Shown one piece after another: positions 1 to 3,981 of a DNA stretch of 5,576 bases. The stretch covers positions 1 to 5,576 of the forward strand of contig JAFUUM010000436.1 of assembly GCA_017477805.1 (NCBI GenBank), in the 5' to 3' direction. The DNA is from Lachnospiraceae bacterium. GTDB lineage: Bacteria > Bacillota > Clostridia > Lachnospirales > Lachnospiraceae. The position numbers were made by a program, and so were the translations under genes. Within the stretch, counting starts at the first letter, position 1, and each line of letters begins with the position of its first letter. A model generated the notes under the pieces. That model saw only the letters and a list, made by a program, of their open reading frames with translations, had not been told where the DNA came from and did no database searches.

Positions 1-347
1 GCGGAACGAACATTGGCTGCGGTACGGTTCTTGTTATCGGTCAGCGCATCAACGATGATGGCGATACCGTTAGGGCCGTAGCCTTCGTAGGTAACATATT
101 CGTAGTTAACATTTCCGCCTTCACCGGCAGCTTTCTTGATACCGCGCTCGATGGTATCGTTGGGCATGTTGTTTGCTTTTGCTTTTGCGATGACCTGAGC
201 CAGCTTGAAGTTATTGGAAGGATCGGGACCGCCTTCTTTTACGGCAACCGCGATCTCACGGCCGATGATGGTAAAGATCTTACCCTTTGCTGCGTCGTTT
301 TTCTCTTTTTTTTGCTTGATGTTTGCAAATTTTGAATGTCCTGACAT
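1..347 (-). CDS. yebC: YebC/PmpR (TACO1) family protein, N-terminal part, cut by window edge
   Basis: The reverse strand from the ATG at 345-347 reads open to the window edge for 115 codons and begins MSGHSKFANIKQKKEKNDAA, the hallmark YebC N-terminus. Later recognisable stretches are GKIFTIIGREI, AVAVKEGGPDP, NNMPNDTIERGIKKAAGE and YEGYGPNGIAIIVDALTDNKNRTAANVRS. Family members are about 240 residues, so roughly the second half is missing beyond base 1. The family was long annotated as a DNA-binding transcriptional regulator; more recent work connects YebC-type proteins, like mitochondrial TACO1, to translation of difficult (proline-rich) sequences. Which role applies here cannot be told from sequence. 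Phe at residue 7, where many bacteria have Trp, is usual in clostridia. It starts one base after the stop of the CBS-domain gene, so the two are almost certainly co-transcribed from the promoter at 1289-1317. Confidence 0.95.
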   Translation of the reverse strand, partial: MSGHSKFANIKQKKEKNDAAKGKIFTIIGREIAVAVKEGGPDPSNNFKLAQVIAKAKANNMPNDTIERGIKKAAGEGGNVNYEYVTYEGYGPNGIAIIVDALTDNKNRTAANVRS

Positions 348-348
348 T

Positions 349-1242
349 TTAGTTCTCCAATTCTTGTTCTGATTCGTCCAGTTTCCGGACTATTACTTTT
401 TCAATCTTGTGGTTCTTCACCTTCATGACCTTGAACTCATACCCTTCCACCACGACGTTATACTGGTCGCCGGGTTCCGGGATCTTGTCCATTTTTGAGA
501 TCAGAAATCCGTTTAAGGTATCGAATGTTTCCTCGTGGAAATGGATATGGAAACGTTCTTCCAACTCCTCCAGTCTCGACATTCCGTCAATGATGAACTT
601 ATCCTTACCCTTTTCCTGGATCATCATCTCGTCGGCATCATATTCATCCTGAATATTACCCACGATCTCTTCCAGGATGTCTTCCATGGCAACAAGTCCT
701 GCGGTTTGGCCGTATTCGTCGATAACGACCACCATCTGGACTTTGTCACGCTGCATTTCCCGAAAGAGCGCATCTATTTTCTTGGTCTCGGCCGTGTACA
801 CCGCATCCCGGATCAGTCCGGGGATGTCTTTGATGGGCATGCTTCGGGTCTCTTCCTGACGATATGTCCTGCATACGTCCTTCAGATTCAGCACGCCGAT
901 CACGTGATCGATGTTCTCTTCATAAACGGGGAACCGGCTGTAGCTTTCATCCAACATAAAATTTCTGGCATCTTCAAGAAGGGTGTCGGCGGAGATCCCG
1001 ATGATCTGGGATCTGTGGGTCATGATATCCTGCGCCTCCTTGTCATCCAGAGCAAAAATGTTGGAGATCATCCGGGCTTCCCTGTCCTGAATGACTCCCG
1101 TCTCCTGGCCTTCATTGACCATGGTCATGATATCTTCTTCAAATTCCTCCTGTGGGGAGGATTTCTTTAACTTTGAGAACAATCCGCGGAGGTTCTCTCC
1201 GATGGTACTGCGCCCGTTACTGTCTGGGTTACCATCACTCAT
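349..1242 (-). CDS. CorC/HlyC-type CBS-domain protein without membrane domain
   Basis: Translation from ATG 1242 gives 297 residues. After an acidic, low-complexity N-terminus (MSDGNPDSNG) and a short helical region comes a CBS pair at about residues 73-190, with IMTHRSQII, SRFPVYEENIDHVIGVLNLKDV and VVIDEYGQTAGLVAMEDILEEIVG followed by NIQDEYD. A CorC/HlyC C-terminal domain follows at about 212-290 (DTLNGFLI, EGYEFKV). Order and length match E. coli CorC (YbeX, 292 residues), which also lacks the DUF21/CNNM transmembrane domain of larger relatives; no hydrophobic segment is seen, so it should be cytoplasmic. CBS pairs commonly bind adenine nucleotides. The family is linked to Mg/Co efflux and, in E. 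coli, to ribosome-related phenotypes, but the precise role here is unknown. The frame extends upstream to ATG 1278, but that ATG has no good ribosome binding site and lies only a few bases after the predicted transcription start; ATG 1242 has GAGGAG eight bases upstream. Confidence 0.9.
   Translation of the reverse strand: MSDGNPDSNGRSTIGENLRGLFSKLKKSSPQEEFEEDIMTMVNEGQETGVIQDREARMISNIFALDDKEAQDIMTHRSQIIGISADTLLEDARNFMLDESYSRFPVYEENIDHVIGVLNLKDVCRTYRQEETRSMPIKDIPGLIRDAVYTAETKKIDALFREMQRDKVQMVVVIDEYGQTAGLVAMEDILEEIVGNIQDEYDADEMMIQEKGKDKFIIDGMSRLEELEERFHIHFHEETFDTLNGFLISKMDKIPEPGDQYNVVVEGYEFKVMKVKNHKIEKVIVRKLDESEQELEN
353..358 (-). promoter_or_regulatory. Ribosome binding site of yebC inside the end of the upstream gene
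   Basis: GGAGAA lies about 5-7 bases before the yebC ATG and overlaps the last codons of the CBS-domain gene (stop TAA at 349-351). Termination of the upstream gene therefore happens on top of the yebC initiation region, an arrangement that favours translational coupling. It also fixes the yebC start at 347. Confidence 0.7.
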
Positions 1243-1250
1243 TTCCTCAT

Positions 1251-1256
1251 CTCCTC
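1251..1256 (-). promoter_or_regulatory. Ribosome binding site deciding the CBS-protein start
   Basis: GAGGAG sits eight bases upstream of ATG 1242. The longer alternative start at 1278 has only a poor match (GAGTGG) directly against the ATG. This site, together with the promoter position, is why the shorter protein is preferred. Confidence 0.75.
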
Positions 1257-1288
1257 TTTCCAAAGATTTCAAAAACATACCACTCTAA

Positions 1289-1317
1289 AATATAGCATTT
1301 TCAAGGCATACCGTCAA
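1289..1317 (-). promoter_or_regulatory. Sigma-A promoter with extended -10 for the CBS-protein/yebC unit
   Basis: On the reverse strand, TTGACG (1317-1312) is followed by exactly 17 bases and TATATT (1294-1289). The base triplet before the -10 is TGC, giving an extended -10 (TGn). Five of six bases match consensus in each hexamer. It lies entirely in the 42-base gap after the alr stop. Transcription would begin near 1282, leaving a leader of about 40 bases to ATG 1242. No terminator is visible between alr and this promoter, so some alr transcripts may also run into the CBS gene. Confidence 0.75.
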
Positions 1318-1320
1318 ACT

Positions 1321-2487
1321 TTAGCTCTCCTGGATGAAGACGATCCTGCCGTTTTTCATGAACACCCTGGGAATCCTTTTATCCAGGTCGCAGGCAAGCT
1401 CATAATTAAAGCGTCCCGACAGGTCTCCCAGCATTTCCATGGTGATGGCTTCTCCCCCGTCTTTTCCGATGAGGGTCACCTCCATATCCTCTTTTGCTTC
1501 CGGGATATCCGTGACATCCACCATAAACTGGTCCATGCAGACCCGGCCAAGGATGGGTGCACGCTTTCCGTCGATCAAAACATAGCCCTTACCGGAAAGG
1601 CTGCGGGGGTAACCGTCACCATACCCCACGGGAACGGTGGCGATCCGTTTTTCGCAGGGAGTAACATAGGTGCCGCCGTAACTGACAGCCCTTCCTGCGG
1701 GAACAGTCTTTATATAGGTCAGATGACTCTTTAATTCCAGTACTGGAGTCAGTTTTAATACCTCTTTCGAAACTTCATCGGAAGGATACATACCATAGAG
1801 GATCACCCCTGCCCGTACCATATCCAGATTGGCCTCCGGCATGGCGATGATGCCTGCGCTGTTGGGGGCATGGCAGATGGGGATTTGGATCCCAAGTTCC
1901 GTTTTCACCTTTTCACAGAAATCATGAAACAGACGAAGCTGTTCTTTTGCTTTGGTCAGATCCTTTTCATCCGCAGTTGCAAAATGGGTAAAGGCACCCT
2001 CGATCTCAAGCCCCGGGAGTGTGCTGACTTCTCTTACAAATTCAAGTCCGGTCTCATCCGGAAAGATCCCAACACGGGTCATACCGGTATCCACTTTGAT
2101 GTGAACTTTACACTTTTTCCCAAGTTTTACCGCCGTATCCGACAGTTCCTTTGCGGAATCCGGACGGAACAGCGCAGGCCGGATCTCACCGTTAACAAGG
2201 TCGGGATAACTGTAAGGGAACGTATGGCCAAGGATCAGGATCGCCTTCTGGATCCCGTATTTCCGAAGGGTCAGAGCCTCCTCTACGGTGGCTGTGGCAT
2301 AGCCGAAAACTTCCTCGATATTCTCCAGCTCTCTTGCGATGGGATATGCACCATGGCCGTAGCCGTCGGTCTTGATCACGCCCAGGATCTTTGTTCCGGG
2401 CTTTATGGCCGCCTTGATCTCATTCATATTGTGTTCTATGGCGTTGAGATCGATGGATGCATAAACTCTTTGATATTTTTCTAACAT
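1321..2487 (-). CDS. alr: Alanine racemase (PLP-dependent)
   Basis: The 388-residue protein interconverts L- and D-alanine, supplying D-alanine for peptidoglycan in the cytoplasm. The N-terminal TIM barrel carries the PLP lysine K39 in ILGVIKTDGYGHGAY, at the same number as in the well studied Geobacillus enzyme. KVDTGMTRVG (K131, R138) follows; the lysine corresponds to the one carbamylated in characterised racemases. The C-terminal beta domain holds the second catalytic base Y270 in GRAVSYGGTY, then VPVGYGDGYPR and GRVCMDQFMVDV. The end, LACDLDKRIPRVF, is typical, and length is normal. ATG 2487 is chosen because GAGGAG lies six bases upstream and homologues start near this point; the in-frame ATG at 2514 is within a terminator hairpin and has no ribosome binding site. 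The gene follows the rex/coiled-coil unit but is separated from it by that hairpin. Confidence 0.96.
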   Translation of the reverse strand: MLEKYQRVYASIDLNAIEHNMNEIKAAIKPGTKILGVIKTDGYGHGAYPIARELENIEEVFGYATATVEEALTLRKYGIQKAILILGHTFPYSYPDLVNGEIRPALFRPDSAKELSDTAVKLGKKCKVHIKVDTGMTRVGIFPDETGLEFVREVSTLPGLEIEGAFTHFATADEKDLTKAKEQLRLFHDFCEKVKTELGIQIPICHAPNSAGIIAMPEANLDMVRAGVILYGMYPSDEVSKEVLKLTPVLELKSHLTYIKTVPAGRAVSYGGTYVTPCEKRIATVPVGYGDGYPRSLSGKGYVLIDGKRAPILGRVCMDQFMVDVTDIPEAKEDMEVTLIGKDGGEAITMEMLGDLSGRFNYELACDLDKRIPRVFMKNGRIVFIQES

Positions 2488-2493
2488 ATTCTT

Positions 2494-2499
2494 CTCCTC
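2494..2499 (-). promoter_or_regulatory. Ribosome binding site of alr, directly after a terminator U-tract
   Basis: GAGGAG lies six bases before ATG 2487 and begins at the base immediately after the T-run of the hairpin at 2500-2529. It fixes the alr start and places the terminator within the alr leader for any transcript arriving from upstream. Confidence 0.8.
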
Positions 2500-2529
2500 A
2501 AAAAAGCTGAGCATTCTGCCCAGCTTTTT
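2500..2529 (-). terminator. Rho-independent terminator after the rex/coiled-coil unit
   Basis: In minus-strand RNA, bases 2529-2518 (AAAAAGCUGGGC) pair with 2512-2501 (GCUCAGCUUUUU) around a five-base AGAAU loop. This is a 12-bp stem with one G-U pair, and the U-run totals six bases. In plus-strand RNA the G-U pair becomes an A-C mismatch, so the hairpin is better formed in the minus direction. It starts one base after the stop codon of the coiled-coil gene (2531-2533) and ends directly against the alr ribosome binding site. It therefore ends the upstream unit and could also act as an attenuator for alr. Confidence 0.8.
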
Positions 2530-2530
2530 G

Positions 2531-3154
2531 TTACTTCTTTAATTTCGGCGGATTGACGGAAGGGTCATATTTCATATCAAACAAAGCTCTTGTTTCGTCT
2601 CCGAAAAAGCTTTGCATAAACATGAACAGACCGTAGTTGTCGATCTCCCTGTCCTGCTTTTTTACGATTTTCTGCCGCAGTTCCACCTTGATCCCGCGGA
2701 TCCAGCTTTCAATCTTGGCCATCTCTTCCTGGTTCTCAGAAAACCTCTCCCGGCAGGCCTCCATGCTGGCGATCATCAATTCCAGGTTTGCCTTATTGAT
2801 CTCTCTGGGAAGGTCCATCTGATCATCCCGGAGTTTCTCCATCTTTTCGTTGCATTCGTTGATCAGACGCTTATTGTCTTCGATCTCTTTGTCCGATGCC
2901 TGATTTCCGGACTGAAGTTCGTCCGTTTTCGTCACGATCTTGTCCATCAGACTCTTTTTAAGAGCGTTGATCTCACGAAGTTCCGTGTTGACACGGCCCT
3001 GCTCCTTTAATAAGGAATTTACCTTTTCTTCCAGTTTCTGGATCTCGGGTGTTGTCCGGCTTTGACTGAAGAGTCTGTGCCAGTTGTGATCCAGTGTCAG
3101 GATCGGAATGTTCTTTCCTTCCAGAGCTTTTAAAAAAACCTGCTCATCCGACAT
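2531..3154 (-). CDS. Coiled-coil protein of unknown function
   Basis: I do not recognise a named family. The 207-residue protein is soluble, with no signal peptide and no membrane segment. Residues 1-35 form a short non-coiled head containing GKNIPILTLDHNWHRLF. Residues about 37-168 are rich in Glu, Lys, Gln, Leu and Asn with heptad-like spacing, indicating long alpha-helical coiled coil; a Pro at 115 probably breaks it into two segments, as in a helical hairpin. A hydrophobic patch (YGLFMFMQSFFGDETRALF, residues 174-192) and a basic, Pro-rich tail (NPPKLKK) end the protein. Composition resembles that of its neighbours, so it looks like a genuine chromosomal gene. ATG 3154 has GAGG upstream (GAGGCAATCAA). 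It begins 25 bases after the rex stop with no promoter or hairpin between, so it is likely co-transcribed with rex, and ends in the terminator at 2500-2529. Confidence 0.85.
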   Translation of the reverse strand: MSDEQVFLKALEGKNIPILTLDHNWHRLFSQSRTTPEIQKLEEKVNSLLKEQGRVNTELREINALKKSLMDKIVTKTDELQSGNQASDKEIEDNKRLINECNEKMEKLRDDQMDLPREINKANLELMIASMEACRERFSENQEEMAKIESWIRGIKVELRQKIVKKQDREIDNYGLFMFMQSFFGDETRALFDMKYDPSVNPPKLKK

Positions 3155-3179
3155 TTGATTGCCTCGTTACTTTTGATCT

Positions 3180-3809
3180 TTATCGGTTCTCATTCAGATT
3201 ATACGACAATTTGATCAGGCTGTCCGATAAATGTACATTTTCCACCACGATCCCCTTGGGAACGTTCAGATCACAGTGAGCGAAATTCCAGAACGCTTTC
3301 ACACCGCATTTTACGAGTTTATCGGCAACATTCACGGCAGAGGTCTTGGGAATGCAGAGGACTGCGATGTCGATGGTGTTGTTCTTTACAAAATCCTCCA
3401 TCTCCTCCATGGGCTTTACGAAAAGATTGCCCACCTTTTTCCCGATAAGATCCGGATTCTGGTCAAATACTCCGGCAAAGTAAAAGCCTCTCCGCTTAAA
3501 ATTTGCGTAATTGCAAAGGGCTGTTCCCAGGTTACCGGCTCCAACCACAATGAGCTGATGCTCTTTATCAAGACCCAGGATCTTACCGATCTCCTGATAG
3601 AGATATTCCACGTTATAGCCGTAACCCTGCTGGCCAAAGCCTCCGAAATTGTTGAAATCCTGTCGGATCTGGGAAGCAGTTACCTGCATGAGCGTACTAA
3701 GTTCCTGGGAGGAGATCCTCTCCACCCCTTCATCCTTTAATTCTCCGAGATAACGGAAGTATCTGGGAAGTCTGGCGATCACCGCCTGAGATATATCTTT
3801 CTCTCCCAT
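3180..3809 (-). CDS. rex: Redox-sensing transcriptional repressor Rex
   Basis: The 209-residue protein has the usual Rex length and order. An N-terminal winged helix (about residues 1-80) has recognition-helix region SQELSTLMQVTASQIRQDF and the conserved wing GGFGQQGYGYNV. A Rossmann NAD(H) domain follows, with LIVVGAGNLGTAL (Gly-rich loop 90-95) and an acidic D116 in GVFDQNP at the end of the second strand, expected for NADH rather than NADPH. FWNFAHCDLNVPKGIVVENVHLSD near the C-terminus is typical; the last helix mediates domain swapping in known Rex dimers. Rex senses the NADH/NAD ratio and represses fermentative and respiratory genes at high NAD. ATG 3809 is supported by AAAGGAGG five bases upstream. 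It heads a likely two-gene unit with the coiled-coil gene and is divergent from the ABC-F gene; rex next to an ydiF-type gene is also known from Bacillus. Confidence 0.97.
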   Translation of the reverse strand: MGEKDISQAVIARLPRYFRYLGELKDEGVERISSQELSTLMQVTASQIRQDFNNFGGFGQQGYGYNVEYLYQEIGKILGLDKEHQLIVVGAGNLGTALCNYANFKRRGFYFAGVFDQNPDLIGKKVGNLFVKPMEEMEDFVKNNTIDIAVLCIPKTSAVNVADKLVKCGVKAFWNFAHCDLNVPKGIVVENVHLSDSLIKLSYNLNENR

Positions 3810-3814
3810 GCCTT

Positions 3815-3822
3815 CCTCCTTT
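3815..3822 (-). promoter_or_regulatory. Strong ribosome binding site of rex
   Basis: AAAGGAGG lies five bases before ATG 3809 and is a near-perfect anti-16S match, confirming the start. Confidence 0.8.
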
Positions 3823-3831
3823 CATCATTAC

Positions 3832-3859
3832 GGAAAACCAATATCCTATACTGTTTTCC
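3832..3859 (-). other. Inverted repeat in the rex leader
   Basis: GGAAAAC (3832-3838) and GTTTTCC (3853-3859) form a 7-bp perfect inverted repeat around a 14-base spacer, inside the predicted rex 5' leader (transcript start near 3871). It could form a weak hairpin upstream of the ribosome binding site. No U-tract follows in the minus direction, so it is not a terminator, and no known riboswitch is recognised. Confidence 0.35.
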
Positions 3860-3877
3860 CCGCTTTACACATAATCT

Positions 3878-3906
3878 AGTATACGAGGTTGTTAAACTTG
3901 TGTCAA
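3878..3906 (-). promoter_or_regulatory. Sigma-A promoter of rex
   Basis: On the reverse strand TTGACA (3906-3901) is followed by exactly 17 bases and TATACT (3883-3878): a perfect -35 and a five-of-six -10. Transcription should start near 3871, giving a leader of roughly 60 bases. The candidate Rex operator overlaps the -35 and most of the spacer. Confidence 0.82.
3889..3906. promoter_or_regulatory. Candidate Rex operator over the rex -35
   Basis: The plus strand reads TTGTTAAACTTGTGTCAA. The clostridial Rex consensus is known as TTGTTAA, four free bases, TTAACAA. The left half matches exactly, and the right half (GTGTCAA) matches four of seven including the terminal CAA. The site covers the rex -35 and eleven to twelve bases of the spacer, a placement that would let Rex block RNA polymerase at its own promoter. 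The imperfect half may be constrained because it doubles as the TTGACA hexamer. Binding is inferred, not shown. Confidence 0.5.
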
Positions 3907-3924
3907 TCAATGGCAAGCCCCTAT

Positions 3925-3953
3925 TTGACACCCGTTAAGATCCCCTCTATCAT
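3925..3953 (+). promoter_or_regulatory. Sigma-A promoter of the ABC-F gene
   Basis: TTGACA (3925-3930), a 17-base spacer and TATCAT (3948-3953) form a near-consensus promoter. Transcription should begin near 3960, only about 22 bases before ATG 3982, which leaves room for the ribosome binding site (AAAGGAATAGGAAACC region) but no leader regulation. Its -35 is 18 bases from the divergent rex -35. Confidence 0.8.
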
Positions 3954-3981
3954 AGGTAAGATACGAAAGGAATAGGAAACC

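Noticed and set aside
535..1170. Open plus-strand frame of about 211 codons
   Set aside because: It lies entirely antisense to the CBS-domain gene, its translation resembles no family, and no promoter or ribosome binding site precedes it; it is a codon-bias shadow.
1870..2484. Open plus-strand frame of about 204 codons
   Set aside because: Antisense to alr, whose motifs are unmistakable; the translation is Cys- and Arg-rich with no recognisable domain.
2488..2514. Longer alr start at ATG 2514 (nine extra residues)
   Set aside because: The extra codons are made of the terminator hairpin and the ribosome binding site, and no ribosome binding site precedes 2514.
2488..2530. Riboswitch or T-box controlling alr
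   Set aside because: The space between genes holds only one simple hairpin; there is no room for an aptamer or a T-box stem.
3231..3740. Open plus-strand frame of about 169 codons
   Set aside because: Antisense to rex; no credible start signals and no family resemblance.
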